The position numbers and the translations under genes are program-made. From Aliivibrio_A kagoshimensis (GTDB lineage: Bacteria > Pseudomonadota > Gammaproteobacteria > Enterobacterales > Vibrionaceae): a stretch of 64,000 bases of DNA. The notes under the pieces are model-generated. The model did not search any database. It saw only the letters and a list, made by a program, of their open reading frames with translations, and was not told where the DNA came from. Shown piece after piece: positions 34,243 through 44,345 of the stretch. How positions within the stretch are numbered: the first letter of the stretch is position 1; each line of letters begins with the position of its first letter. The DNA is taken from NCBI RefSeq assembly GCF_050337105.1, contig NZ_JAKJSQ010000015.1, forward strand, positions 1-64,000, in the 5' to 3' direction.

Positions 34243-35630
34243 CCTTTCGCTTTTTTAACCAGTGACTGATAGAGTTTTTCTAAATAGCTGTCCAATTTGT
34301 TACTGGCATAGACCCCGGTCACTTTATGTCGACTTAACCGTTTTTCATCGCCATTTCTCTCTTTCGCATAGAGCTCTCCGGTAATGACGTAGATGTCCGC
34401 ATTTAAACGATTTGAGAACACCTTCTCTGTACTCACTTCAAACACAATTGCACTGCCACTTTTTGTTACTTCGATGTGCTGAGAGCGTAATACCTGCTTT
34501 ATTCTGCGTTTCTCTTTACTGGACGTTTTTCCATTCATCAGAACCTGATAGGACGCGACTTTGAGCTGAGAGCTTTCGATATCAACCAATACCGGTTTAT
34601 CTTCAATGACACATGTTTGGCTTAATAGGCAATCACTAATAAATTGCTGATAGCCCACTGAGTCTGAGACTGAATACCCGGTAAAACTCTCGGTGATAAA
34701 GGCCATTGATATCGGTTCTATCGAGGTGACCACTTTTAACGTTAGAGCATCTCGCTGTTTTGGCGAAACACGAAACACTTCATTTTCATTAATCTGGCTT
34801 TTGAGTGGATAGCTCAATACCTGCTCTTTACTAATATAGTTATAGGTACTTTGAGGCGATGGAAAGAGCAATAACGGCACCTTACGCCCTTCAAGGAAAA
34901 GATAGACATAGGCATTTTGGTTACTGGATATTTTAGCAGAAAGGTGTTCGCCCACAGAGAATTGGGTTTTGGTCAGGTTGGTAAAAACCTTTAATGACTT
35001 TTCCTCTTGCTCAGTAAGCAACAATTCCAGTTCATTTGGTAAGCTTTCTGATACTTTACGGTTATTTCGCAATACAGCAATCTGCAATCTTGCACGGTCA
35101 AACTCGCCATTAATGACCTGTTCAATAATCATTCCTACCTGCTGATCTAACTCCTGTTGTTCTTGCTCTAATCTCGCTTTAATCTTAGCCAGTTGCTGAG
35201 TACTCAGTGTATATAAACAGTAAGCTTGAACCTCTTTTCCTTCATTGGAGTACTCAAGATAAGTGTCGTTACGATTAATGCCTGTCAGTGTAATGCTACT
35301 CTCTGTTGTTGTTAGCTGTTCAAAACGACTTTGAAACTGCTCGCCGGCAACCGTCATGTTGGATTTTACCTTTGATTGCACCTCGACACTGAAATACTCA
35401 GCGACTTGAGTTAACCCGGCATTACATGCGTCATCAATAGAGCTTACCGAAGCGTAAGGATCGCTTGCTGACCAACGCTTGGAACGACCAATGAAACTGT
35501 TTTTTTGTACAAAGCTATCCATGGCCCATTTCGGCTTGTCGCTTGGCTCCTCTTCAGCAGACACAAGAGGGGGCGCTAACAATAAGATCAGCACCGATGG
35601 CAGAAGATAACGGCAGCGTTCTATAGACAT
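34239..35630 (-). CDS. Exported DUF4384 protein with LPP20-like N-terminal domain
   Basis: The 463-residue product has a signal peptide ending 'PLVSA'. Residues about 45-145 ('ACNAGLTQVAEYFSVEVQSK' ... 'VQAYCLYTL') resemble the LPP20 domain of the lipoprotein encoded at 44346. A short coiled coil (147-165) follows, then a DUF4384-type beta domain (about 216-305: 'FSVGEHLSAKISSNQNAYVY', 'VPLLLFPSPQSTYN'). The C-terminal 120 residues look like another alpha/beta binding domain. DUF4384 occurs in envelope and signalling clusters, function unknown. Start overlaps the stop of the preceding gene by one base (TAATG). Confidence 0.75.
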   Translation of the reverse strand: MSIERCRYLLPSVLILLLAPPLVSAEEEPSDKPKWAMDSFVQKNSFIGRSKRWSASDPYASVSSIDDACNAGLTQVAEYFSVEVQSKVKSNMTVAGEQFQSRFEQLTTTESSITLTGINRNDTYLEYSNEGKEVQAYCLYTLSTQQLAKIKARLEQEQQELDQQVGMIIEQVINGEFDRARLQIAVLRNNRKVSESLPNELELLLTEQEEKSLKVFTNLTKTQFSVGEHLSAKISSNQNAYVYLFLEGRKVPLLLFPSPQSTYNYISKEQVLSYPLKSQINENEVFRVSPKQRDALTLKVVTSIEPISMAFITESFTGYSVSDSVGYQQFISDCLLSQTCVIEDKPVLVDIESSQLKVASYQVLMNGKTSSKEKRRIKQVLRSQHIEVTKSGSAIVFEVSTEKVFSNRLNADIYVITGELYAKERNGDEKRLSRHKVTGVYASNKLDSYLEKLYQSLVKKAKG

Positions 35631-38600
35631 TATCGTGCTCCTAGGTTAACTAAGAAATAACGACCAGTGTTAATCAAGTGGACTTCATTACCTTCTACAA
35701 TCGCTAAGTTGTTATCGTCTGATGTCAATTTCATCCCAGTGATAACCATGGGTTCATCAAAAACTAAAGTATCTATAAGGGCTCCCGTTGACACTTTCCG
35801 TACCTCAAGTTGATCATCATAGGCGACAAACAGGACTTTCCCGTCAAATCCCAATGCAAGACTCTTCGGAATTCGGTTTCCCTCTATCACTGTAGTCCCT
35901 AACGTATCACTAGTGATCAAACTTTTGACCACAATTTTTTGGCCATCTCGCATCGCTACGCGGTTTGATTCAGTACTGAACGCTGCTATAAAGCCATCTC
36001 GACTGTTGCGGTATGAGAACAACTGTTCATGATTAATTGGATCCCAAGCGCGTATTGTTCCATCCAGACTGCTGGTGATAATAAGACCTAAACTGTTATC
36101 AAATTCACTCAATACAATCTCATCGGTATGACCGAGAAGTTCTGTTCCTTTGACCTTGCCACTTTCAATACTCCACAATTTAACGGTTTGGTCTTTACCG
36201 CCACTCATGATAGTGTCGTCATCAATAAAACGCAGGGTATTCACTTTACCCGCGTAACTGTCCATCTCTTTGATCAGTTCCAATTGACGATTGTCACTGT
36301 CCTCAAAATCGAGGCGAATGTGATAAACCTGTAAGATCCCTTTCTCACTCACAATGGCTAACTTATCATTGTTCTTATTCAGTGACGCCACCAAGAGCAC
36401 ATCCTCTGAGAGTTCAATTGAATATGAGTCACTACTGGCGATATTACGGATTAAAATTGAGCCATCATCTCTTGGAATGACTAAGGTATTACTGTCTTCA
36501 GAGAGGGATAAATTGGTCACATTGGACATCAATGACGCACTGCCTAGTGTGCTATAAATCCGAGCATCAAAGCCGTGCTGTCCTAAACGAAGTTTGTCTA
36601 CGTTGTAACCCAACAACTCAAAATCAGGGATACTGGCAGAAAGTGTCTGATCACTATCAGTGTTAAGCTCTTTAACGATACTGATATTCCCTTGTTGCTC
36701 TGTCTCAATATTGACCCCAAGTTGCTGAAAACCTTTCGACTGATTTGAGAGTAGAATCGGGTCAATTTTCTCTTCAAGGTGGAACGCTAAGCGTTCATCA
36801 ATGGTTACTGCATCGAGAGGGTCATCCACAAAGAGGTGATGATAGATTGCTCTATCAGATTCGCTGAGAGGTGCGGCGTAAATGGCTTGGTCGATAACCG
36901 ATTGATCCAACCAAGAACTGCTCTTAGCCACTTTATTGGTTAACGTTAAGAATTGCTGATCTACCTCTTTTTCACTGACACTGCTTCGTAAACGGAGGTT
37001 ATCACGACCACCATAAAGGTACTTTTCGTCAGTGAGGTATTTCACCACATAAAAACTGTTCTGCTTGTCAAACGTTGAGTACTCTGTATTGAGCGTTGTT
37101 TGTAACTCAAGAGTCTCTAGATCATATTGTTTGATCGCTCCCGATTCAGTCATCACCAATAACTTGCCGTATTCACTGCTACAGTCAACCGCTTTAATTT
37201 TCTCTTTTGTGGTAAGTTCGAGATTATTTTTGCTCTTGGTATTAATGACGTACAGCGCTTGTTCGCGATAAACCGCCATACGCCCTCCCCCATCACATAA
37301 CACCAGCTGTTTCAGGCCGCTTTGAGTCATGAGTCGGTCACGTGATCGAACCTTTAGATTGAATTTATCAACATTGCCGCTTTGCGTTAAAAAGTAGAGG
37401 TTTTTTTCATCCCCTTGATACGCTGTACTCAGTAGTGGATCACTGATCCGATAACCTCGTTTTTTAGTTCCTTCACTGCTCAAGGCGGTGATCGCCCCGG
37501 CGTGCGTTAACCACGTCTCCGCACTCTCGCTATCAATAGTGATGTGGGCGTCCCCTTCAATCGCTATGCGCTTGATGGTTCGAGTTGTTTTGGCATCAAT
37601 AAAGTAGAGTGCTTTATCGGTTAACATTACCACACGGTTTTGATCTAATAAGTAGTACGCACTGGTAGCCACTTCATCCCAATCTTGGCTCTGCCAGATG
37701 AGTTTTCTCTGATTTGAGTTCTGAATGGAGACCAACTCAACACTGCTTAAAAAGTTCTCTCTTCTTACCAACAGAGTTTGACCGCTATTTTCATCAATCG
37801 ATAACCGGACCGTATTGGTGCTGTGCAGCAATACATTCTCTTTATCAAGGGATTCGAGTTTTTGTCGCTTCTGTTCCTCTAACATCTTATTTCGATCACG
37901 ATAAAGGTACGCATATGTATCGCCATCACTGCGCTCTAAAACAAACTCATTGTTAGCATGCTGCATCACTTGCTCGCGGTTCACACTAGCATACTCTCGA
38001 ATACTCGACGTTAACGCATAGACCAACATACTCGCCAATTGATTTTGCACTGCGGCAGCGGACGCCCCTTCAGGCATGGCTTTTTGATATCGAAACCAAC
38101 TGGTATTGCGCTCAAAACCAGAGACTTTAATGGATTTATAACCGCTCAATCGAATGATTTTGTTGTTCCACGCTTTATCATCAATGTACAGACCCACTTC
38201 CGCGTTTGACCCACGTTGACTCCGAGTAATCGATGACGACTCAATAACGGCATTCAGAGCTGCTTCATCAGAAAATGCACTGTTAATCAACGCTGGAATA
38301 TAGGTGAAGGTGTTAACGTCTAAATCATACTTACGGTATGTTATTGCACCAAAGTGTGATTGGTAATTAATCGCAGAGAGGGAAGAAACACTAGAAGGAT
38401 CTGCCGCAATAGTGGTGATCAATGACGCTAACATACGATTTGAAGTCGATTTCTCTCGCTTCAAAGAGTCGTAGATCGGCCCGACAATGGTTAAAGCCAC
38501 GCCCTCTCCGCTCAACCACGGAGTATGCGTTGTCTTTCGAGCCTCGGCAGCGCTCAGATCTTTCCCCAAAGATTCAAATACCGTAGGGATGGACTCCTCA

Positions 38601-38665
38601 GTTTTTGTGGTACTTTGACAGCCCAGTAGAAACAGTAATAACAGAGTACTAAACGTCAGTCTCAT
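35630..38665 (-). CDS. Large lipoprotein with two beta-propeller regions and a PDZ-like insert
   Basis: The 1011-residue protein has a lipobox (LLGC; Cys16). Residues about 45-250 form an unassigned alpha/beta domain. Residues about 280-590 are WD40/PQQ-like blades, 645-712 resemble a PDZ domain ('QQLGVNIETEQQGNISIVKE', 'FELLGYNVDKLRL'), and 715-1011 are a second propeller with textbook WD40 blades ('DDTIMSGGKDQTVKLWS', 'LGLIITSSLDGTIRAWDP'). This fits a scaffold for periplasmic protein assembly. It has AAGGTG before the ATG, follows the permease by six bases and overlaps the DUF4384 gene by one base. Domain calls are from sequence pattern, not search. Confidence 0.78.
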   Translation of the reverse strand: MRLTFSTLLLLFLLGCQSTTKTEESIPTVFESLGKDLSAAEARKTTHTPWLSGEGVALTIVGPIYDSLKREKSTSNRMLASLITTIAADPSSVSSLSAINYQSHFGAITYRKYDLDVNTFTYIPALINSAFSDEAALNAVIESSSITRSQRGSNAEVGLYIDDKAWNNKIIRLSGYKSIKVSGFERNTSWFRYQKAMPEGASAAAVQNQLASMLVYALTSSIREYASVNREQVMQHANNEFVLERSDGDTYAYLYRDRNKMLEEQKRQKLESLDKENVLLHSTNTVRLSIDENSGQTLLVRRENFLSSVELVSIQNSNQRKLIWQSQDWDEVATSAYYLLDQNRVVMLTDKALYFIDAKTTRTIKRIAIEGDAHITIDSESAETWLTHAGAITALSSEGTKKRGYRISDPLLSTAYQGDEKNLYFLTQSGNVDKFNLKVRSRDRLMTQSGLKQLVLCDGGGRMAVYREQALYVINTKSKNNLELTTKEKIKAVDCSSEYGKLLVMTESGAIKQYDLETLELQTTLNTEYSTFDKQNSFYVVKYLTDEKYLYGGRDNLRLRSSVSEKEVDQQFLTLTNKVAKSSSWLDQSVIDQAIYAAPLSESDRAIYHHLFVDDPLDAVTIDERLAFHLEEKIDPILLSNQSKGFQQLGVNIETEQQGNISIVKELNTDSDQTLSASIPDFELLGYNVDKLRLGQHGFDARIYSTLGSASLMSNVTNLSLSEDSNTLVIPRDDGSILIRNIASSDSYSIELSEDVLLVASLNKNNDKLAIVSEKGILQVYHIRLDFEDSDNRQLELIKEMDSYAGKVNTLRFIDDDTIMSGGKDQTVKLWSIESGKVKGTELLGHTDEIVLSEFDNSLGLIITSSLDGTIRAWDPINHEQLFSYRNSRDGFIAAFSTESNRVAMRDGQKIVVKSLITSDTLGTTVIEGNRIPKSLALGFDGKVLFVAYDDQLEVRKVSTGALIDTLVFDEPMVITGMKLTSDDNNLAIVEGNEVHLINTGRYFLVNLGAR

Positions 38666-38671
38666 AACAAA

Positions 38672-39856
38672 TTACACCTTAATAATTGCACGGTGAAAAA
38701 CAAAAATTGAAAAAAGATTTAACCCAATACAGAACAGCGCCAACTGGCTATTTATCCCTGTATCAACCAAAGTGAAATCTAAAAAATCCTTCAGGGCGGG
38801 TGACACCAAAGAGTTATTACACACTAAAGCCACACCAAAGCAGCTTACAGAGATCAATACCATCCAAATAAACAAGGCATCTTGAATTCGGTAGCCTGTG
38901 ATAGTGAAAATATTGATGGTGCGATTTTTACTGATTACAGATTTGGTCAAAAACAACGTCACTAGCAGGTAAGACAGAAAAGCAATCACACTCACTAAGC
39001 CGATAGAGACCGTATTGATCACAGTGAGCAGGCTCATCTGTTTCTGTTTGTCATCTAACCATGAAGTCACTTTCCACCTCCCCTCTAACGGTACCAAAGC
39101 CTGTTGAATCTTTGTTTTTGCAAAGGCTAAATCTGCCCCTTCGTTTAACCTAATTAACACACCGCTTTCTGCCGACTCGAATTGCTCGCTCCACCACTGA
39201 AACTGGTCAAGACCCACATAGAGGATCGCTTGATCGGCGTAATCTTGTAAAAAGCCTTTCACTTGCCAGTGCTGTTTAGTGACTGTATTAATAACGGTTG
39301 CTTCCTGCGAAATTGGGGGATAAAACCCACTGTCTAATACCGCATTGGGAATAATTAAATATGGGTTAGTTAACCACTGATGCATGAACTCTAAATTCGT
39401 GATTCGCGTTTTAAATACACCAGCAGTATAAAAATTCAGATGGTCCCATGAGATGATTGAAGGAGAGCGTCGATCGATACCTATCACTTGAACATAACCA
39501 CGATTAAAACGGGTAAACTGACCTCGTTGTTTTGATGCAAATATCTGTGTATTAGCCGAGAGTTGTTGCCAGTTTTCTACTGCGATAAATGGAGAACTGA
39601 CGTAAACTCCATCAACGGTCGCAACCAGATCTCTAACTCGGGTTAGCTCTGTACTACTGGACTGATCGATTAAATTGGTTAAGGTAAAATGCGCCTGTTT
39701 ATTGCCGAAATCTTGATGAACATGGGTGTTGTAAGAGCCCGATACAGAGATCAGAATAAAGAGCGTGATCAAAGCCGTTATCATCACGCCTGCATAAGAG
39801 AGAAACTGTGGCCAGAATAACCTCAGAATAATAGACAGTGAATCAACCACCCTCAC
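38672..39856 (-). CDS. FtsX/MacB-like ABC permease (first of locus)
   Basis: The 394-residue protein has the four-helix FtsX layout: helix at about 17-40, a periplasmic domain of about 230 residues, then helices at about 277-303, 322-346 and 369-391. It starts with GTG at 39856 (its first base pairs with the last base of the upstream stop: TAGTG) and has GAGGATC about eight bases upstream. It directly follows the ATPase gene, so the two form the core transporter. Family members act in lipoprotein release (LolCE), export (MacB) or cell-wall hydrolase control (FtsX). Confidence 0.82.
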   Translation of the reverse strand: MRVVDSLSIILRLFWPQFLSYAGVMITALITLFILISVSGSYNTHVHQDFGNKQAHFTLTNLIDQSSSTELTRVRDLVATVDGVYVSSPFIAVENWQQLSANTQIFASKQRGQFTRFNRGYVQVIGIDRRSPSIISWDHLNFYTAGVFKTRITNLEFMHQWLTNPYLIIPNAVLDSGFYPPISQEATVINTVTKQHWQVKGFLQDYADQAILYVGLDQFQWWSEQFESAESGVLIRLNEGADLAFAKTKIQQALVPLEGRWKVTSWLDDKQKQMSLLTVINTVSIGLVSVIAFLSYLLVTLFLTKSVISKNRTINIFTITGYRIQDALFIWMVLISVSCFGVALVCNNSLVSPALKDFLDFTLVDTGINSQLALFCIGLNLFSIFVFHRAIIKV

Positions 39857-40578
39857 TATTTGATCCTCATTAAGGTCGATTTAACCCCATCGACACTACT
39901 GTCTTGAAGCTCATAATAACGATCGGCGATATCGATAAAACTCGGGTCATGACTGACGATAATAACGGCACTATTTTGTTGATGAGCCATCTCCAATAAG
40001 GCATCCCTTACCCGTTTAGAATTGGCAGAATCGAGATTACCCGTCGGTTCGTCCGCGATGACCACTTGAGGTTCGTGAATTAACGCACGAATAATGGCGA
40101 CACGCTGTTGTTGTCCTCCAGAGAGTTGGGTCGGTTTTTTTTCTACGTTTAAGCCAGGAATATAGTGTTCAATCTTATTCGCTGCTTGTAGTAATGCATG
40201 ACGTCGAGAGGTTCCATTCATGATTAAAGGAAGGGCGCAATTTTCAACAACACTGAACTCTTCAATTAATGCAAAGGATTGAAAAATAAAGCCTATATGC
40301 TTGGCTCTTAGTTTCGCTTTTTTTGCCGTTGAGAGCTGCTGTACTTGTTGATTGAAATAACAGATTGTCCCCACTTGTTTATTATCAATGAGTGCAATTT
40401 GTCTAAGCAGTGATGTTTTACCACTGCCCGACTCTCCCATAATAAGAGTTATCTCTCCTGAATGGGCCTCTAAACAAGCGTCCCGGTAGATCACTTCCTT
40501 AAGGCCAGATCCCACTGAGTACTCTTTACTAATGTGCGATATTTCTATAACTGCTGCTGAACTATCCATTTCAAGCAC
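39856..40578 (-). CDS. LolD/MacB-type ABC ATPase
   Basis: The 240-residue ATPase has Walker A 'GESGSGKTS', Q-loop 'FIFQSFALIEEFSV', signature 'LSGGQQQRVAIIRAL', Walker B 'VVIADEPTGNLDS' and 'IIVSHD'. The 'EPTGNLDS' signature is characteristic of the LolD/MacB/FtsE class. It is the only ATPase in the locus, which contains two FtsX-like permeases, so a heterodimeric LolCDE-like assembly is plausible. The start is GTG at 40578 or ATG at 40569 (MDSSAAV); neither has a good Shine-Dalgarno, and coupling to the upstream stop is likely. Confidence 0.9.
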   Translation of the reverse strand: MLEMDSSAAVIEISHISKEYSVGSGLKEVIYRDACLEAHSGEITLIMGESGSGKTSLLRQIALIDNKQVGTICYFNQQVQQLSTAKKAKLRAKHIGFIFQSFALIEEFSVVENCALPLIMNGTSRRHALLQAANKIEHYIPGLNVEKKPTQLSGGQQQRVAIIRALIHEPQVVIADEPTGNLDSANSKRVRDALLEMAHQQNSAVIIVSHDPSFIDIADRYYELQDSSVDGVKSTLMRIK

Positions 40579-40583
40579 TTTTT

Positions 40584-42122
40584 TTATTGATAAGTTACAG
40601 ACCCTCTCGAACCACTGCTACCTGATTTACCGGTGCTGCCACTCGAACCACGGGATCCACTCGAACCACTTGAACCACTTGAACCTGAGTAACCACCTGA
40701 TTTAGTCACAGGGTAACAACTGGTTGAGCCATCATAATTGGTGCTACATTTCGTCGTATAATAGGGACTTCCACCTGGGCCTCCAGGACCTGCATAACCG
40801 GCATCACCGCCGTCGCCATACGAGCCTTTTGCTCCTCCGGCTCCTCTTGCTCCACCACTTACACTAACAGAGAGTGAACTGCGTGCCGCTGATTTAAATG
40901 GTCCGTCTCCTGAAATCGTGACATAGACTTTACCACCATCACCGCCATTGCCGCCTCGACCACCATTACCGCCATCACCACCGTCACCACCATCACCGCC
41001 ATCACCGCCGGTACCACCTCCGCCGCCAGAGCTATACTCCGAGGCATCTTGACCTTTACGCCCAGCGCTTCCTGCTTCACCATTACCGCCGTCACCACCG
41101 TCACCGCCATCTCCACCTTTACCACCAACACCGCCTGATGCGTTCACTGAAACAGACTGACGCTCTACCAGCAAATAACGAACATTGGCATTGTTTGATT
41201 TGATGGAATAATCTTTTAGTGGCCTCTTATAAAAAGGGGAAGCATACGCGTTCATGGTGATCTTTACTGTACCCGCATCTTTACCTGAGCCGCCAGTCCC
41301 CCCATCAGAACCGTCACGGCCATTGCCACCATTACTACCATCACCGCCGTTGCCCCCACCTAATGCACCAGCAACACTCCCTAAAACACTACTGCTATAA
41401 CTGGTACCACCACGCCCACTACTTCCAGCGCGTCCTTTTGAACCATTTTTTGCCGCGGCGTTGATTGTCACTGTATTGCTCAACGAGTGATCAGGTGGAA
41501 GTACAAATGTATCACTAACACTGCCCGCTTTCACTTTGACAATGTAACCACTTTTCGCCGCTGTATATGCATTACTCACTTTATAGCTTAACTCGCCATT
41601 AGCTTTCATACTGCCGCTGAGGTTGGTTAACTGCAGTCCGATATTAGAACGTTTATAGTGGATATTACTGTTCTCTTTCGATTGATAGTTTGCGGTAAAA
41701 TAGAGTACACCTCCAGCCTCTACAACCACTCTATCCAGAACTTTACGGCTTCCTGTATAGTAAACTGGTACGAACACCTTACTGTGTGGCACCGCATAAA
41801 TTTTGCTTAAACTCGTAGTTGCCGGCTTCGCAGGATAGGTTTCACTCCACGTAGCATTTTTGCTAGCGGTAAATTCCGGCATAATTCGCAACGTCGCATC
41901 GGGAGTTTGATCAATGCTCACTTTTAATATTCGTCGAGTAGAGCGATCGTATAACTTCGAACTCTTCTCTGTATCAAAATCAAAACTGGGCATAGTAGGC
42001 AAACTTTTTGCGTAATCTTCCACGCTAAATGTCGAGCGATAGGAGAATGAAGACTCAGCATTTACATTCAATGTGACAACGGCAAAGATGCTTAGCAATA
42101 GGGTCATTAATATTTTCATCAT
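40584..42122 (-). CDS. Secreted collagen-like glycine-rich protein
   Basis: The 512-residue product has a signal peptide (about 1-22), an N-terminal beta-rich domain (about 25-220), and four glycine-rich tracts (about 226-284, 330-397, 423-452 and 475-508) with 'GGDGG', 'GGNGG' and 'GSSGS' repeats. Short beta segments ('GTVKITMNAYASPF', 'KVYVTISGDGPFK') lie between them. One Cys pair ('CSTNYDGSTSC') is near 459-469. It resembles a surface or matrix structural protein. In the operon it precedes the ATPase/permease pair; it may be the exported substrate or a periplasmic partner, which is inference. RBS GGAG lies six bases before the ATG. Confidence 0.8.
   Translation of the reverse strand: MMKILMTLLLSIFAVVTLNVNAESSFSYRSTFSVEDYAKSLPTMPSFDFDTEKSSKLYDRSTRRILKVSIDQTPDATLRIMPEFTASKNATWSETYPAKPATTSLSKIYAVPHSKVFVPVYYTGSRKVLDRVVVEAGGVLYFTANYQSKENSNIHYKRSNIGLQLTNLSGSMKANGELSYKVSNAYTAAKSGYIVKVKAGSVSDTFVLPPDHSLSNTVTINAAAKNGSKGRAGSSGRGGTSYSSSVLGSVAGALGGGNGGDGSNGGNGRDGSDGGTGGSGKDAGTVKITMNAYASPFYKRPLKDYSIKSNNANVRYLLVERQSVSVNASGGVGGKGGDGGDGGDGGNGEAGSAGRKGQDASEYSSGGGGGTGGDGGDGGDGGDGGNGGRGGNGGDGGKVYVTISGDGPFKSAARSSLSVSVSGGARGAGGAKGSYGDGGDAGYAGPGGPGGSPYYTTKCSTNYDGSTSCYPVTKSGGYSGSSGSSGSSGSRGSSGSTGKSGSSGSRGSVTYQ
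40932..41135 (-). repeat. In-gene glycine-codon tandem repeat
   Basis: This stretch encodes residues about 330-397 of the glycine-rich protein and consists largely of 3-, 9- and 12-base units of GGT/GGC/GAT codons. Slipped-strand length variation would keep frame only for multiples of three. Confidence 0.75.
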
Positions 42123-44066
42123 CTATAGCTCCACACCGTTAAAACGTTGACTCACACTTTTATACAGCGTTGGCCGCATGCTCTCTAATGTTACCATTCC
42201 TTGTTGCGCTGCCATCAGAGCAGCATCATCATTAGCAGCGCCATTGATAGAGCGATTAAACATGGCGCCATATTGATTAACTAAACTGTTGGTCAATTCG
42301 GTTTTACGAGATGTTATGTAGTTTCCTAAATAAACCAGCTCCTCAGGATTCATCTTCTTCACGCTTCGGTAGCCGATATTGTTTAAAGAGTTCACGGCTT
42401 TATCCAGTGGAACCTTATGATAAGACCCGAGAATTTTTTTACTCGACTCAATATTGTGCTCAGCAATTACTGCGGCACCAAAATCAAGGTATTTAGTTCG
42501 ATTACTTACCTCTAGCCCATCCAGAGCGGCTAGATAGTAATCAACCAATTGATGTACTCCAGCTTGTTTTTGTACTGATTGATGTTTTGTACTCAATTGC
42601 GTTAGCAGGGCAGAAGGGTGAAGGGTAACAAAGGTGGGATAGACACGTTTTGCGTAACCGTCTAGTTCTCTATCACTGTATTTCAAACTTCGAGTTAACT
42701 GCGCAGCACTCGCTTTAGCAATCAATTTTTGTTTTGTACTCTCTTTTACCGCTTCATTTTGTGTCAGTATCAAGGCGTAGTAGTGCTGCAGTGCATCTAA
42801 CTGAGCTGTCTTATACGTGCGATGTTCGTTTCTTAACAAATAGTTAGCAAAATCTTGCGGGTAATTCACATTGAGATAGGAGTAGATAAAGTCAACATAA
42901 TCAGTTGGTCGCGACTCAACACGTTTATACAAGCTTGAAAAGATCATCTTCTTTGATGATTGTTCAGTATCTCGATAAATAGACGCGTTCATTAATACGT
43001 GGTGGTTGTAGAAAGGGGCGCCATCATCACCTAGAGCGACTAACTTATCCGGCGAAGCCAACGAATAGGCTTCATAACGCTCCATATATTGTCGAGTTGC
43101 CAGCAGCTGGCCATACGTATAATCACTGGTTTTAGCATGACCACTCATGCTGTAGTAATAGATACCCGGCATATATTGAAGCAAAATCCGTTGCGCCCCT
43201 TTCTGAACTGAGCTAAATACTGGCACCGTTCCATCGAGGTGCTCTACAGCAGGCAATGCCAACGATGCTAATAGACGTGCATTCATCTGCACCTCTTGAG
43301 GTTTTATTACCGATGGGCTCTTTAACTGGTAAAGGATAATCCCTTCATTAAGATCGAGAATGTAATTTAGATTACGCTCTTCCAGTTGATAGATATCGAT
43401 TTTGCTTAATATTCTATTGATCGTTGGCAGCGTGACCAGTTCACTCTCTAAGGTATATAGCTGGTTTGCCAATACGCTATTCGCCGCAAGCTTATTAATA
43501 TCCACACTGGAGAGTGCACTGATAGCTTGGGCGCGGATTTCGGGGTTAGCTTTATAGACATCGACACGATCATTCATTGATTTCAACACCACAGCCTGAA
43601 GCGCAGGTGAATCTACTTTTCTGAGTAATACCAAGAGTTGTGAGGAGATGGAATCCCCCTTTAAACGGCCCAGGTTATAAGCGGCAGATGTTCTTAAATA
43701 GTCATTGGTAATTTTATATGGAAAACCCGCGACCTCCCAATCATCTGGCTCTTCGGTCTGCACTCCCTCTTTGGCAATCGAGAGGTAGCGCTCAATCAGC
43801 TGATTAAACAGGTTGGGATTAAGTTGAAGAAGATCAATATCAAGGGCTTTATCAGTGGCTAAAGGTATTAATGTTGCCAAGGTATCGGGGGCATATTCAT
43901 CTTCCTCACCCAAGCGTTCAATCGCCCACTGAATATTTTCAACGACTGATTCCGTATCAGTGTCATCGCGTAAGCTGTCGAGTTGTCGACCATCAAAAAA
44001 ACCATCAATAACGGTACATGATGACAACATCAACACGCTGATTAATACCGTGATTAGTTTATTCAT
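42123..44066 (-). CDS. Helical-repeat lipoprotein (HEAT/TPR-like)
   Basis: The 647-residue protein has a lipobox (LSSC; Cys17). The remainder is almost entirely helical with repeating leucine/alanine patterns ('AAYNLGRLKGDSISSQLLVL', 'AIRAQAISALSSVDINKL'), resembling HEAT or TPR solenoids without an exact family match. As first gene of the minus-strand unit and a lipoprotein it may act as a scaffold. The next gene starts right after its stop codon. Upstream is a 279-base divergent spacer. Confidence 0.72.
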   Translation of the reverse strand: MNKLITVLISVLMLSSCTVIDGFFDGRQLDSLRDDTDTESVVENIQWAIERLGEEDEYAPDTLATLIPLATDKALDIDLLQLNPNLFNQLIERYLSIAKEGVQTEEPDDWEVAGFPYKITNDYLRTSAAYNLGRLKGDSISSQLLVLLRKVDSPALQAVVLKSMNDRVDVYKANPEIRAQAISALSSVDINKLAANSVLANQLYTLESELVTLPTINRILSKIDIYQLEERNLNYILDLNEGIILYQLKSPSVIKPQEVQMNARLLASLALPAVEHLDGTVPVFSSVQKGAQRILLQYMPGIYYYSMSGHAKTSDYTYGQLLATRQYMERYEAYSLASPDKLVALGDDGAPFYNHHVLMNASIYRDTEQSSKKMIFSSLYKRVESRPTDYVDFIYSYLNVNYPQDFANYLLRNEHRTYKTAQLDALQHYYALILTQNEAVKESTKQKLIAKASAAQLTRSLKYSDRELDGYAKRVYPTFVTLHPSALLTQLSTKHQSVQKQAGVHQLVDYYLAALDGLEVSNRTKYLDFGAAVIAEHNIESSKKILGSYHKVPLDKAVNSLNNIGYRSVKKMNPEELVYLGNYITSRKTELTNSLVNQYGAMFNRSINGAANDDAALMAAQQGMVTLESMRPTLYKSVSQRFNGVEL

Positions 44067-44345
44067 TTATTCTCTCCGTGAATCAGTACTACCCCTACTA
44101 TGCTAGTACATAATAATACATTTATGTCACATTTGAGAATTGTTTCTCGCCAATTTTACATACNAATCCCCCCTCTTTTATGGTGTTTATTATCTTAATT
44201 GTTAAGCTATTGATTTTTCTAGTTCGGAAAATGCATACCCATTTTTGTTCCATTGATGAGGCAAATATACATTTATTAACTATTCTTAATTATGCTATCT
44301 TCCTTCTTATATTTTACATAGTCATAATTAGATGGAGCTAAGAAA
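44067..44345. other. Divergent promoter region of the envelope locus (with ambiguous base)
   Basis: This 279-base AT-rich spacer separates the 11-gene minus unit from the two plus-strand genes and has no gene. Position 44164 is an undetermined base (n), so promoter motifs around it are unreliable. Both units probably share this control region. Confidence 0.6.

Noticed and set aside
40859..41131. A 90-residue open frame inside the glycine-rich gene
   Set aside because: It is an alternative frame of the GGT/GGC repeat and has no ribosome site or family features.
40932..41135. Dense short repeats that might be read as a CRISPR-like or non-coding repeat array
   Set aside because: The units are 3-12 bases, lack spacers and encode a continuous glycine-rich tract in frame; they are coding repeats.
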